Below, piece by piece: positions 16,464 to 25,304 of a DNA stretch of 64,000 bases. This DNA comes from Streptomyces sp. V4I2. GTDB lineage: Bacteria > Actinomycetota > Actinomycetes > Streptomycetales > Streptomycetaceae. Under the pieces are notes generated by a model, which had not been told where the DNA came from, made no database searches, and saw only the letters and a list, made by a program, of their open reading frames with translations. The stretch covers positions 1,054,001-1,118,000 of the forward strand of contig NZ_JAUSZM010000003.1 of NCBI RefSeq assembly GCF_030817655.1, read 5' to 3'. A program made the position numbers and the translations under genes. Position 1 is the stretch's first letter. Each line of letters starts with the position of its first letter.

Positions 16464-17491
16464 CGCGGATCCCCTTCGAGTACGGCGACCAGGTTCTGTT
16501 GGAGGCAGGGTCCGGAGGTGGCGTGGGCGAGGGCCCGGTCGGACTCGCCGCGGTGGATGCGGGCGGCGGCCTCGCCGATGCGGATGAGCCCGGCGGCCAT
16601 GACCGGGTTGGCGGCGAGGGCACCGCCGGAGGGGTTGATCCGCACGTCGTCGTCCAGCCGGAGAGCCTTGCGCAGGACGACCTCCTGCGAGCTGAAGGGT
16701 GCGTGCAACTCGGCGGTGTCGACGGGGCGTTCGAAGGCGCCGGCCTTCTCGGCGGCCAGTCGGGCGGACGGTGAGTCGGTGAGATCGCGGACGCCGAGGC
16801 CGTGTGCCTCGATGCGGTGGTCGATGCCGCGGATCCAGGCGGGCCGCGCGCACAGGTCCCGGGCCCGGTCCCCGGCCGCCAGGACGACCGCGGCGGCGCC
16901 GTCGCCGACGGGTGGGCAGTCGCCGGTGCGCAGGGGCCGTACGACGTAGTCCTGCTGGGCCGCGGTGTTCGTCTCTGAGTTGCGGCTGCGGGCCGCCACG
17001 GCGGCCAGGGCGGGCTCGTCCGTCGCGCCCGTGTCGATGAGTGCCTGCGCCTGGAGGGCGGCCAGGGCGACGGAGTCGGGCCACAGGGGTGCCACGTAGT
17101 ACGGGTCGAGCTGTCGGGTCAGGACGTCGCGGACGGAGCCGGGTGACGACTTGCCGTAGGAGTACACGAGGGCGGTGTCGGCGTCGCCGGTCAGGATCTT
17201 GGTCCACGCCTCGTACAGCGCCCACGCGCCGTCCATCTCGACATGGGACTCGGAGATCGGCGGCCAGGCGCCGACCCCGTCGAGGGCGAGGGTGAAGGAG
17301 AAGGCCCGGCCGGCGAGGTAGTCGCAGGAGCCGGAGCAGGTGAAATCGATGTCCGCGGTCTTCAGGCCGGTGCGGTCGAGCACCTCGTGCAGGACGGGCA
17401 TGAGCATCTCCACCTCGGAGAGCTCGTCGGCGGTGCGCAGGTGGCCGGTGTGCGCGAAGGCGACGACGGCGACATCCCTGAGTGGCTGCAT
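16460..17491 (-). CDS. Thiolase-family protein (lipid-transfer/Ltp type), subunit 2
   Basis: The 343-residue protein is a second thiolase-like subunit: DFTCSGSCDYLAGRAF, VGDGAAAVVLAAGDRA and INPSGGALAANPVMAAGLIRIGEAA are recognisable. Its start abuts the stop of the DUF35 gene with no gap, and its end overlaps the next thiolase gene by four bases, so the three products are probably made in equal amounts and form a complex. Pairing of Ltp-type thiolases with DUF35 proteins is known for retro-aldol cleavage in steroid side-chain breakdown (Ltp2-ChsH2). The arrangement recalls Rv3521-Rv3523 of M. tuberculosis (from memory). Confidence 0.75.
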   Translation of the reverse strand: MQPLRDVAVVAFAHTGHLRTADELSEVEMLMPVLHEVLDRTGLKTADIDFTCSGSCDYLAGRAFSFTLALDGVGAWPPISESHVEMDGAWALYEAWTKILTGDADTALVYSYGKSSPGSVRDVLTRQLDPYYVAPLWPDSVALAALQAQALIDTGATDEPALAAVAARSRNSETNTAAQQDYVVRPLRTGDCPPVGDGAAAVVLAAGDRARDLCARPAWIRGIDHRIEAHGLGVRDLTDSPSARLAAEKAGAFERPVDTAELHAPFSSQEVVLRKALRLDDDVRINPSGGALAANPVMAAGLIRIGEAAARIHRGESDRALAHATSGPCLQQNLVAVLEGDPR

Positions 17492-18442
17492 CTACAACAG
17501 CTCCTTGTACGTCTCGTAGTCCGCGTCGGGCTCGCCGGTCGGCCGGTAGTGGTCGGGGTGGCGGGATCCTTCCGTCCACACGGGTTCGACGCGCAGGCCC
17601 ATGCGCACCCGGTCGTAGGGGATGCCTCCGATGCGGCCGTGCAGGGCGAGGTCGGCACCGTCGAGGGCGATGTGCGCGTAGACGTACGGCACCTCGATGT
17701 CGAGGTTCTTCGCCTTGATGTTGACGATGCAGAAGGTGGTGACCGTGCCGCGGGGACCCACTTCCACCTGTTCCGATGTGGCGAGACCACATGTGGGGCA
17801 CGCACCCCTCGGCGGGACGTACACCTTGCGGCAGGACGGACACCGCTCGCCGACGATGCGCCGGTCGCCGAGTGCGTGGATGTAGGCGGACTGGGCGCGG
17901 CCGGGCGTGTAGGTGTAGTCGAGGCGGGCCGGGGCGACGATGCCGGTGACCGGGTTCTCGAACTCTCCGGTGTGGCCCGCCGGTTCGGCCCGGTCGCCGT
18001 CGTACGGCTCGAAGCAGGCGATGTCGGTGATGGCGCCGGTGCGTTCGTCGGCCCAGCGGATGCGGACGCGCATGCCGGTGTGCACGGCGTCGGGGCCGGG
18101 GGCGTCGAGGGCGTGCAGGAGGGCGGTGTCGGCGCCGTCGAGGCGGACCAGGACCCAGGCGAAGGGGGTGGACAGGGGCTGGCCGCGGCGGGGGGCGTGG
18201 TTCCAGGCCCAGGTGGTGACCGTGCCGGTGGGGGCGACCTCGACAAAGCTGCCGAGGTCGCGGATCTCCTCGGCGGTGACGGGGTCGTACTCGACGGGCG
18301 GGACGAGCACGCGGCCGTCGCCGGTCTTCACGCCGAGGACGACGCGTTCGCGCAGGCCGGTGAGGAAGGCGCTCTGGACGGGGCCGAGGGAGCGGGTGAA
18401 GGGGAACTCGACGACGAGCGGCGCTTTGAGGACTTCGGGCAT
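17492..18442 (-). CDS. Double DUF35 OB-fold protein with one zinc ribbon
   Basis: The 316-residue protein contains two DUF35-like halves. The N-terminal half (about 15-150) has an OB-fold but no zinc ribbon. The C-terminal half begins with a rubredoxin-like ribbon, Cys201, Cys204, Cys215 and Cys218 (CPSC, CPTC), followed by an OB-fold (GPRGTVTTFCIVN to YAHIALDGADLALHGRI). DUF35 proteins bind acyl-CoA and activate their thiolase or aldolase partners. GAAGGAGA upstream supports ATG 18442. It sits between a crotonase gene and two thiolase genes on the same strand. Confidence 0.8.
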   Translation of the reverse strand: MPEVLKAPLVVEFPFTRSLGPVQSAFLTGLRERVVLGVKTGDGRVLVPPVEYDPVTAEEIRDLGSFVEVAPTGTVTTWAWNHAPRRGQPLSTPFAWVLVRLDGADTALLHALDAPGPDAVHTGMRVRIRWADERTGAITDIACFEPYDGDRAEPAGHTGEFENPVTGIVAPARLDYTYTPGRAQSAYIHALGDRRIVGERCPSCRKVYVPPRGACPTCGLATSEQVEVGPRGTVTTFCIVNIKAKNLDIEVPYVYAHIALDGADLALHGRIGGIPYDRVRMGLRVEPVWTEGSRHPDHYRPTGEPDADYETYKELL

Positions 18443-18489
18443 CCCGGATGTCTCCTTCTGGGGGAGGTCGGACGCGCTGGTACGCGTGG

Positions 18490-19290
18490 TCAGGCGCGCT
18501 TGTACTCGGGCGGTCGTTTCTCCGCGAAGGCGCGCGTGCCCTCCTTGGCGTCGGCGGTGTCGAAGATCGGCCAGCCGCGCTTGAGTTCGGCGGCGAGTCC
18601 GTCGGTCTCGGTCATCTCGGCGGTCTCGTACACGGACGCCTTGACGGCCTCGACGGCGAGCGGGCCACAGGCGTTGATCCGTTCGGCGATCTCCAGGGCC
18701 TTGTCGAGTGCCATGCCGTCGGGGACGACGTGGCCGATCAGGCCGATGCCCGCGGCCTCGCGGGCGGTGTAGGGGCGGCCGGTGAGGAGCATCTCCAGGG
18801 CGTGGGTGCGCGGGATCTGCCGTTGCAGCCGGACGGTGGAGCCCCCGATCGGGAACAGCCCGTGTTTGACCTCGAACAGCCCGAAGGTCGCCGACTCGCC
18901 GGCGACCCGGATGTCGGTGCCCTGGAGGATCTCCGTGCCGCCGGCGACGCAGTACCCCTCGACGGCGGCGATCACCGGTTTGCGGGGGCGGTGGTGGCGC
19001 AGCATCGCCTTCCAGTGCAGGTCCGGGTCTGCCTTGAGGCGGTCCCGGTGCTGCTCGCCCTCCATTCCCTGCCCGGCGAGGGCCTTGAGGTCCATGCCGG
19101 CGCAGAACGCGCCGCCCGCGCCGGTCAGCACGATCGAGCGGACCTCGTCGTCCTCGTCGGCCTCGAGCCAGCCGTCGTACAGGCCGACGAGCATGGACAG
19201 CGAGAGCGCGTTCCTGGCGTCGGGCCTGTTGAGCGTGAGCACCAGTGTGGCGCCTTCGCGCCGCACGGTGAGGTGTTCCGTCCCACCCAT
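18490..19290 (-). CDS. Enoyl-CoA hydratase/isomerase (crotonase family)
   Basis: The 266-residue protein is a crotonase: LNRPDARNALS at the N-terminus, GAGGAFCAGMDLKAL (first oxyanion-hole segment), VEGYCVAGGTEILQGTDIRVA (second) and FGLFEVKHGLFPIGG in the active-site region. It probably hydrates or isomerises an enoyl-CoA in the same pathway as the adjacent thiolases. GAGGGGAG about eight bases upstream supports ATG 19290. It is the first gene of the leftward operon, facing the FadD19-like gene across a shared regulatory region. Confidence 0.85.
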   Translation of the reverse strand: MGGTEHLTVRREGATLVLTLNRPDARNALSLSMLVGLYDGWLEADEDDEVRSIVLTGAGGAFCAGMDLKALAGQGMEGEQHRDRLKADPDLHWKAMLRHHRPRKPVIAAVEGYCVAGGTEILQGTDIRVAGESATFGLFEVKHGLFPIGGSTVRLQRQIPRTHALEMLLTGRPYTAREAAGIGLIGHVVPDGMALDKALEIAERINACGPLAVEAVKASVYETAEMTETDGLAAELKRGWPIFDTADAKEGTRAFAEKRPPEYKRA

Positions 19291-19355
19291 TGCCCATCTC
19301 CCCTCTGAAAGAACGAGAACAGGTTGCAGGAGGCGCCTGGGCACTTCAAGGGTTT

Positions 19356-19372
19356 TCTGACACTCAGTCAGA
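19356..19372. promoter_or_regulatory. 17-nt palindromic operator (TCTGAC-N5-GTCAGA)
   Basis: TCTGACACTCAGTCAGA is an inverted repeat with 6-bp arms between the divergent crotonase and acyl-CoA synthetase genes. A near-identical element stands at 36761-36777. The shape fits a TetR-type repressor site. It does not match the mycobacterial KstR motif as I remember it. Confidence 0.65.
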
Positions 19373-19468
19373 TTTCTTCGACGCGGACCCTTCACAGTTG
19401 CGGCCCCCTTTGCTCAGATGGCGGCGAACCGTCGAAGCACCAGGGCCCGTCCGAGGTCAGGAGGAGCG

Positions 19469-21088
19469 GTGGAGTACAACCTTGCCGACCTGTTCGAGTC
19501 GGTCGTCGACGTGGTCGCGGACCGCGAGGCGCTCGTGTACATCGACCATCCCGGTACGGGTGCGGAGCGCCGGCTGACGTACGCGGAACTGGACGCCGCC
19601 GCCAATCGCGTCGGCCACCATCTCCTCGACAGCGGGGTACGTCCCGGCGAGCATGTCGGGCTCCACCTGTACAACGGCGTCGAGTACCTCCAGACCGTGC
19701 TGGGGTGCCTGAAGACGCGGATCGTGCCGGTCAACGTCAACTACCGTTACGTAGAGGACGAGTTGGTCTATCTCTACCGGGACGCCGATCTGGTGGCCCT
19801 GGTCTTCGACGCGGAGTTCACCGACCGGGTGGCGGCGGCGCTGCCGCACACGGACGCGCTGCGGCATCTGGTGCGGGTGGGGACGCCGGTATCGGGGGCG
19901 GCCGAGGTGGCCGCCGTGGATTTCGCGGCGGCGGAAGGCTCCGGCTCCCCGGAGCGCGGGTTCCCCTCCCGGTCGGGCGACGACCAGTTCATCATCTACA
20001 CCGGTGGCACCACGGGGATGCCCAAGGGCGTGATGTGGCGCCAGGAGGACCTGTTCTTCTCGGGGCTCGGCGGCGGCGCGCCGACCGGCGAACCGGTGAA
20101 GAAGCCGGAGGAACTCGCCGAGCGGGTCGCGGCCGGCGGTGCGGGGATCACCTTCTTCCCGGCTCCCCCGCTGATGCACGGCACCTCCACGCTCACCGCG
20201 TTCATCGGGTTCAACTTCGGTCAGCGGGTCGTGCTGCACCGCAAGTTCGTGCCCGAGGAGGTGCTGCGGACGATCGAGAGGGAGAAGGTCACCAGCATGT
20301 CGCTGGTGGGCGACGCGATGCTGCGGCCCTTGATCGACGCGCTCGAAGGTCCACTGAAGGGCACCGACATGTCGTCGATGTTCAGCGTGTCGTCGTCGGG
20401 GGCGATCATGTCGGACACGGTCCGCCGGCAGTTCCAGGCGCTCGTCCCGAACGTGATGCTGCTCAACAACTTCGGCTCCTCCGAGTCCGGCTTCAACGGC
20501 ACCGCGACGGAGGACTCCGGCCCCGAGCGCGGCTTCCGCGTCCGCGTCAACTCCCGTACCCAGGTGGTCGATCCGGCCACGTACCAGCCGGTCGCGGTCG
20601 GCGAGGTGGGCCGGGTCGCGCAGTGCGGCCATGTGCCGCTCGGCTACTACAACGACCCGCACAAGAGCGCCGAGACCTTCTTCGAGAAGGACGGCGAGCG
20701 GTGGGTGCTGCTCGGCGACATGGCCACCGTCGACGAGGAGGGCGTGGTCACCGTCCTCGGCCGGGGCTCGCAGTGCATCAACACGGGCGGCGAGAAGGTG
20801 TATCCGGAGGAGGTCGAGCAGGCGCTCAAATCCCATCCGGACGTGTACGACGCGCTGGTCGCCGGGGTACCGGACGTGAAGTGGGGCCACCATGTGGCGG
20901 CCGTGGTGCAGTTGCGCGAGGGGGCGGTACGGCCGTCCCTGGAGGACGTCCAGGCGCACTGCCGGTCCCGGCTCGCCGGGTACAAGGTCCCGCGTCAACT
21001 GGTGATCACGGAGGCCGTGCGGCGCTCGCCCAGCGGCAAGGCGGACTACCGGTGGGCCCGGGAGGTGGCGGTGGCCGCGGCCGGGTGA
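19469..21088 (+). CDS. Acyl-CoA synthetase, FadD19-like
   Basis: The 539-residue adenylate-forming enzyme should activate a carboxylic acid to its CoA ester with ATP. IIYTGGTTGMPKGVMWR is the phosphate-binding loop, NNFGSSESG the A5-like motif, LLGDMATVD the ribose-binding Asp and RRSPSGKADYRWA the C-terminal catalytic lysine. NVNYRYVEDELVYLYRDAD and KGVMWRQED strongly recall FadD19, the steroid C24-CoA ligase of mycobacteria and rhodococci, so a steroid or long branched acid is a reasonable guess. GTG 19469 follows AGGAGGAG. It faces the crotonase-thiolase operon across the palindrome at 19356. Confidence 0.85.
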   Translation: MEYNLADLFESVVDVVADREALVYIDHPGTGAERRLTYAELDAAANRVGHHLLDSGVRPGEHVGLHLYNGVEYLQTVLGCLKTRIVPVNVNYRYVEDELVYLYRDADLVALVFDAEFTDRVAAALPHTDALRHLVRVGTPVSGAAEVAAVDFAAAEGSGSPERGFPSRSGDDQFIIYTGGTTGMPKGVMWRQEDLFFSGLGGGAPTGEPVKKPEELAERVAAGGAGITFFPAPPLMHGTSTLTAFIGFNFGQRVVLHRKFVPEEVLRTIEREKVTSMSLVGDAMLRPLIDALEGPLKGTDMSSMFSVSSSGAIMSDTVRRQFQALVPNVMLLNNFGSSESGFNGTATEDSGPERGFRVRVNSRTQVVDPATYQPVAVGEVGRVAQCGHVPLGYYNDPHKSAETFFEKDGERWVLLGDMATVDEEGVVTVLGRGSQCINTGGEKVYPEEVEQALKSHPDVYDALVAGVPDVKWGHHVAAVVQLREGAVRPSLEDVQAHCRSRLAGYKVPRQLVITEAVRRSPSGKADYRWAREVAVAAAG

Positions 21089-21204
21089 AACTCCGACCCG
21101 TGCGATTGAACCGAAGGTGACGTGCGGACGTACTGGTGATGGCAGGCTCGGCCCCAGGGCCATGTTTGCCATGCCATTGCACGACCGCACGGAAGGACCA
21201 TCGG

Positions 21205-23031
21205 GTGTCGCTCTTCACTCGCTCTCGTCAACTGCCGGACACCGAGGGCGGGGCCGAGGCGGACGGTGACACCGCCGCGTCGGCAGAGGAGACGAGAGCG
21301 CCTCAGGAGACGGCACAGGAGACGGGAAAGCAGGCGGGAGAGGACGTCGTCGAGCAAACCGACGCCGTCGAAACGGCGGACTCACCGTCACCCGGTTGGT
21401 TCGGCTGGCGCCGTCGCTACCCCCGTACGGCACGCGGCGTGAGCGCGGGGACAGGTGTGCTGGCCGGTGTGCTGGTCTTCGGCTCGCTGCTCATGCCCGC
21501 CCGGCTCGACCGGCTCTCGATCCACTCGTTCCTCCGCATCCCCGCGGAAGGAATCCTGCTGGCGGGCCTGTTGCTCGCGCTGCCTCCGAAGCCACGGCGG
21601 ATCGCGAGCGTCGTCTCTGGGGTGGTCCTCGGACTGTTCACCGTCCTGAAGCTTTTCGACATCGGCTTCCGCCAGTTCCTGGCCCGGCCGTTCGACCTGA
21701 TCTTCGACTGGATTCTGCTGGACGATGCGACGGACTTCCTCAGGGAGTCGTTCGGCCGCTCGGGTCAGGTGCTCGCGGTGACCGGGGTGATCGTCCTGCT
21801 TATTGCCGTGCTCGTGCTGAGCACGCTCGCCATGGTGCGGCTGACGAACGTGATGGCCCGAAACCCCGTGGCCGTCCCTACGGTCCTCGTCCTCGGCACC
21901 GCATGGATCACCTGCTTCACTCTGGGCGTGCAGTTCGGCGGTCTCCCGGTCGCCACCAAGGGCTACACCGGGTACCTCGCCAACCGTGTGCAGCAGGTGC
22001 GCGACGGCCTCGGGGACGCCCAGGTCTTCAAGAAGCAGGCCGCCGTCGACGCCTTCGCCGACACACCGCCCGACCAGCTGCTGACCGGACTGCGCGGCAA
22101 GGACGTCCTGTTCACCTTCGTCGAGAGCTACGGCCGTGTCGCGATCGACGACCCGCAGATGGCACCGGAGATGGACGCGACCCTCAAGGAGGGCACGAGC
22201 AGGTTGGAGGCGGCCGGGTTCGCGTCGCGCAGCGCCTGGCTCAAGTCGCCGGTGACAGGGGCCGGCAGCTGGCTCGCCCACTCGACGTTCCTGTCCGGCC
22301 TGTGGGTCAAGAACCAGCAGCGGTACGGGAGTCTGACCACCGGCGACCGGGCGACCCTCACCAGCTACTTCCAAAAGACCGGTGCCTGGCGCACGGTCGG
22401 CATCGTCCCCGGTGTGCGGAAGGCCTGGCCCGAGGGCAAGTTCTTCGGCCTCGACCACATCTACGACTCCGAGCACCTCGGCTACCAGGGCCCGTACTTC
22501 AGCTGGACGCCCGTGCCCGACCAGTTCAGCCTGGAGGCCTTCGAACGTCTGGAGCACGGCAAGAAGAACCGTGACCCGATCATGGCCGAGATCATCCTCG
22601 CTTCCAGCCACAACCCCTGGTCCCCCATCGCGCACATGATCGACTGGGAGGACCTCGGTGACGGTTCGGTCTTCCACCAGATCAAGAAGGAGGGCACGAA
22701 CCCCAAGCAGGTGTGGAAGGACCAGAAGCGCGTGCGCACCGAGTACCGCAAGGCCGTCCAGTACTCCGTCGACAGCCTGACCGAGTGGGTCGAGCGCTAC
22801 GGCGACGACGACACCGTCCTCGTCTTCCTCGGCGACCACCAGCCCGTCCCGACCGTCACCGCGGGCGACACCAGCACGGACGTGCCGATCACGATCGTCG
22901 CCCGCGACCAGAAGGTGCTCGACAGGATCTCCGACTGGGGCTGGTCGGAGGGCCTCAAGCCCGCCGAGAACGCGCCGCAGTGGGGCATGGACAAGTTCCG
23001 CGACCGCTTCATGACGGCGTACGCCAAGTGA
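21205..23031 (+). CDS. Membrane-anchored sulfatase/alkaline-phosphatase-superfamily transferase
   Basis: The 608-residue protein has a charged, Gln/Glu-rich cytosolic N-terminus (about 1-75), around five membrane segments (about 78-250) and an extracellular C-terminal sulfatase-like domain. FTFVESYGR, TGAGSWLAHSTFLSG (likely nucleophile Ser/Thr), MAEIILASSHNPWSP and VLVFLGDHQPVP (metal-binding Asp-His) mark the domain. The layout is like LtaS-type or phosphoethanolamine transferase enzymes that modify wall polymers or lipids, but the substrate is unknown. GTG 21205 follows GGAAGGA by seven bases. It is close behind the FadD19-like gene (116 bp) but probably separately transcribed. Confidence 0.75.
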   Translation: MSLFTRSRQLPDTEGGAEADGDTAASAEETRAPQETAQETGKQAGEDVVEQTDAVETADSPSPGWFGWRRRYPRTARGVSAGTGVLAGVLVFGSLLMPARLDRLSIHSFLRIPAEGILLAGLLLALPPKPRRIASVVSGVVLGLFTVLKLFDIGFRQFLARPFDLIFDWILLDDATDFLRESFGRSGQVLAVTGVIVLLIAVLVLSTLAMVRLTNVMARNPVAVPTVLVLGTAWITCFTLGVQFGGLPVATKGYTGYLANRVQQVRDGLGDAQVFKKQAAVDAFADTPPDQLLTGLRGKDVLFTFVESYGRVAIDDPQMAPEMDATLKEGTSRLEAAGFASRSAWLKSPVTGAGSWLAHSTFLSGLWVKNQQRYGSLTTGDRATLTSYFQKTGAWRTVGIVPGVRKAWPEGKFFGLDHIYDSEHLGYQGPYFSWTPVPDQFSLEAFERLEHGKKNRDPIMAEIILASSHNPWSPIAHMIDWEDLGDGSVFHQIKKEGTNPKQVWKDQKRVRTEYRKAVQYSVDSLTEWVERYGDDDTVLVFLGDHQPVPTVTAGDTSTDVPITIVARDQKVLDRISDWGWSEGLKPAENAPQWGMDKFRDRFMTAYAK

Positions 23032-23034
23032 GCT

Positions 23035-23748
23035 TCACGCCGCCAGGAACGCCTTCAGGACGGTGAGGAACTCCGCCGGCCGGCTCTCGTGCACCAGATG
23101 CCCGGCGTCGATGGTCACCAGGCGGGCGTCGGCAAGCGGTTCGGCGAGCGCGGTGACCTGGTCCTGCGGTATCAGGCTGGTCGGCCCGCCTGCGATGAGC
23201 AGCGTCGGCATGGTGATCCGCGCCATGTGGTTCCACCACACAGGATCAGGGGCGTTGCGCTGTGCGTCGGTGGCCCGCACCATGGCCCAGTCGAACGGCA
23301 GGGCTCCGTCGGGTCGTTCGGTGGGCGCTCGGGGTGGATCGAGGGGCAGCGGCGCGGGTACGTCCTCCAGGACGAGGCGGCGCACCACCTCGGGCGCGTG
23401 CTGCGCGAGCAGGTAGGCGACGGCACCGCCCAGCGAGTGCCCGACGACGTCGACGCGGCCGATGCCGAGGCCGGTGAGGAAGGCGAGGACGTCGTCGCGC
23501 ATGGCCTCGTACGCGTACGCCTCCCGCCCGGCACCCGGTTGCGTGCCGGGCCAGTCGCTGTGCCCGTGGCCGCGCAGGTCGGGGGCGTAGACCCGGCGCG
23601 GGCGCGATCCCGTGGCGAGTCGCTCGGCGACCGGCGTCCAGTCGGCGCCGTCGGCCCCGCGGGAGTGGAGCAGGAGGACGGGCGGCGCGTCCTCGGGGCC
23701 CCAGGTGCGGTACGCGAGGGTGATGCCGTTCACCTTGACGGTGTCCAT
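23035..23748 (-). CDS. Alpha/beta hydrolase
   Basis: The 237-residue protein has a standard hydrolase fold: LLLHSRGADGADW (oxyanion region), GHSLGG with the nucleophile Ser and AGHLVHESRP with the catalytic His. DLRGHGHSDWP is also typical. The substrate is unknown. ATG 23748 is preferred to a TTG three codons upstream; neither has a ribosome site, so a leaderless start is possible. It converges on the sulfatase-like gene with a 3-bp gap. Confidence 0.8.
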   Translation of the reverse strand: MDTVKVNGITLAYRTWGPEDAPPVLLLHSRGADGADWTPVAERLATGSRPRRVYAPDLRGHGHSDWPGTQPGAGREAYAYEAMRDDVLAFLTGLGIGRVDVVGHSLGGAVAYLLAQHAPEVVRRLVLEDVPAPLPLDPPRAPTERPDGALPFDWAMVRATDAQRNAPDPVWWNHMARITMPTLLIAGGPTSLIPQDQVTALAEPLADARLVTIDAGHLVHESRPAEFLTVLKAFLAA

Positions 23749-23786
23749 GCCGGGCAACGTAACCGGAGGGGCACCGGATCACACGG

Positions 23787-24650
23787 CTACTCTGCCGAGG
23801 GCAGAGAGACCTCGGCTCCGTCCAGGAACGCGACGGCACGCCGTACGAACCACTCCGGGTCGTCCAGCCAGGGGTAGTGCCCCGCGCCGGGCTGGACCGC
23901 GAACTCGGCGTCCGGGAACACCTCGGCGGATCGGCGGGCGAGTTCGGGCCGCGGACCGCCGTCGAACTCGCCGGCGAGGACGAGGACGGGCGAGTCCAGG
24001 CGCGCGAGGGCGGTCCGGGTCGCCGGCGGGTCGTAGGCGCCCTCGGAGCCGTACCTGTCGGCGGCCTCGTCGTTGCACTGCTCGTCCGCGCGGGCGTCGT
24101 GGTCCTTCGCCGTCTCGTCCCAGCGCCCGTAGAAGAAGGACGCGAACGCCGGGTCGAAGTCACCCTTTCCTGCCACCCAGGCCTCGAACGCGGGGAAGGC
24201 CTCCTCGAACCACGGCTCACCCGCCCGCAGCCGCGCCGCGGCCAGCCGGTCCTCGCCCGTCGCCGGCATGCCCAACGCCCAGGGCGTCGCCGTGACCAGC
24301 ACCAGTCGCCCCAGCCGCGCCGGGTACCGGGCCGCGTACAGCATGGCCAGACTCCCGCCCGCCGAGTGCCCGAGCACGTCCATGTGCGCGAGCCCCAGAT
24401 GGGCCCGCAACGCCTCGACATCGTCCACGAGCCGGTCGCACCGGTAGGTCGCCGGATCCGCCGGCACCGCGGAGTCACCGGTTCCGCGCAGGTCGAGCAG
24501 CACCAGCCGCCGATGCACGGCGAGTCCCCCCAGATCCCCGAGATAGCCGGAGGCGCGCATCGGCCCTCCGGGCAGCACGACGAGCGGGGCGCCCTCGCCC
24601 CGGACGTGGTAGGCGAGCACGGTCCCGTCGGGCGCGGTGAAGGTCGCCAT
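23787..24650 (-). CDS. Alpha/beta hydrolase, proline-iminopeptidase-like
   Basis: The 287-residue protein has LVVLPGGPMRASGYL (oxyanion-region HGGPG variant), LLDLRGTGDSAVP, GHSAGGSLAMLYAARYP with the nucleophile Ser, and GAGHYPWLDDPEWF with the catalytic His. The cap resembles proline iminopeptidases of family S33. ATG 24650 gives a natural N-terminus (MATFTAPDGTVLAYH); ATG 24662, four codons upstream, is also possible. The gene is 38 bp upstream of the previous hydrolase on the same strand and may be co-transcribed with it. Confidence 0.8.
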   Translation of the reverse strand: MATFTAPDGTVLAYHVRGEGAPLVVLPGGPMRASGYLGDLGGLAVHRRLVLLDLRGTGDSAVPADPATYRCDRLVDDVEALRAHLGLAHMDVLGHSAGGSLAMLYAARYPARLGRLVLVTATPWALGMPATGEDRLAAARLRAGEPWFEEAFPAFEAWVAGKGDFDPAFASFFYGRWDETAKDHDARADEQCNDEAADRYGSEGAYDPPATRTALARLDSPVLVLAGEFDGGPRPELARRSAEVFPDAEFAVQPGAGHYPWLDDPEWFVRRAVAFLDGAEVSLPSAE

Positions 24651-24695
24651 GGCACCGATCATGGCGACCGCCCGCCGCACCCGCAACGGAGTTCC

Positions 24696-25160
24696 TCAGA
24701 GGGCGAGGGGCCGGTAGGCCAGAGCCGCGTCGACTATCCGTTGTGCCGAGGCGCCCTCGAGGTCGGCGGGCGGACGGAGGATCAGGTCGGCCGCCGCCGG
24801 GTGCGCCACGTTCGTCGCGAACAGCCGCAGGAAATAGTCCGACTCCGGCTCCGACTCCGACTCCAGAACTCTGCGGACGATCTCCACGAGTGCGTCCCGC
24901 GTGATGTCCAGCACCCGCGGACACACCGGACGCCCCGCCTCCACCGCGAAGTCGTGCGTGCTTCGTGATCCGGAGTGGGCGAGGAAGTCGTACGGCCCGC
25001 ACTCGTGCCCGGTGTCCGCGTTGAACGCGGCGATCGCCGCCTGTGCCCTCACCCGTTCGCCCGAACGCAGGAGTTCCTCGATCCGCTCGATCTCACGGCC
25101 GAGCGCTCGCACTCGCGCCTCCGGCACCGTGCCGGGCAGCAACTCCGGTCTCAGATCCAC
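24696..25160 (-). CDS. Hypothetical protein
   Basis: The 154-residue protein is soluble and acidic, with an amphipathic helix REIERIEELLRSGERVRAQAAIAAF, a mid-protein ECGPYDFLAHSGS and an ESESEPESDYFLRLF stretch. I do not recognise its family. GTG 25160 has a GGCGGAGA-like site about eight bases upstream. It is divergent from the phenylacetate-CoA ligase gene. Confidence 0.6.
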   Translation of the reverse strand: MDLRPELLPGTVPEARVRALGREIERIEELLRSGERVRAQAAIAAFNADTGHECGPYDFLAHSGSRSTHDFAVEAGRPVCPRVLDITRDALVEIVRRVLESESEPESDYFLRLFATNVAHPAAADLILRPPADLEGASAQRIVDAALAYRPLAL

Positions 25161-25251
25161 GGCTCCGTTCTCCGCCGCGCCACGCCGAGAAAACCCGAAC
25201 CGCCCCCTTGCCTCGGCCCGAGCTGTCCTGGATTACTGATCCCGAACACCT

Positions 25252-25269
25252 CGACCGAATGATCGGTCG
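25252..25269. promoter_or_regulatory. PaaR-like TetR operator upstream of paaK
   Basis: CGACCGA, a four-base spacer ATGA and TCGGTCG form an 18-bp palindrome 36 bp before the PaaK start. The ACCGA-N4-TCGGT core matches operators I associate with TetR-family PaaR regulators of phenylacetate genes. No such regulator is encoded in the window. Confidence 0.65.
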
Positions 25270-25304
25270 CCTGGATTGTCATGCTTGGTGAGGGTGAGGT
25301 GCCG

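Noticed and set aside
15297..17843. Continuous minus-strand frame through both thiolase genes and part of the DUF35 gene as one large protein
   Set aside because: The upstream part is an Arg-rich shadow; clear starts with ribosome sites separate the three real genes.
21136..21204. Upstream extension of the sulfatase-like protein
   Set aside because: It lacks homology and precedes a clear GGAAGGA-GTG start.
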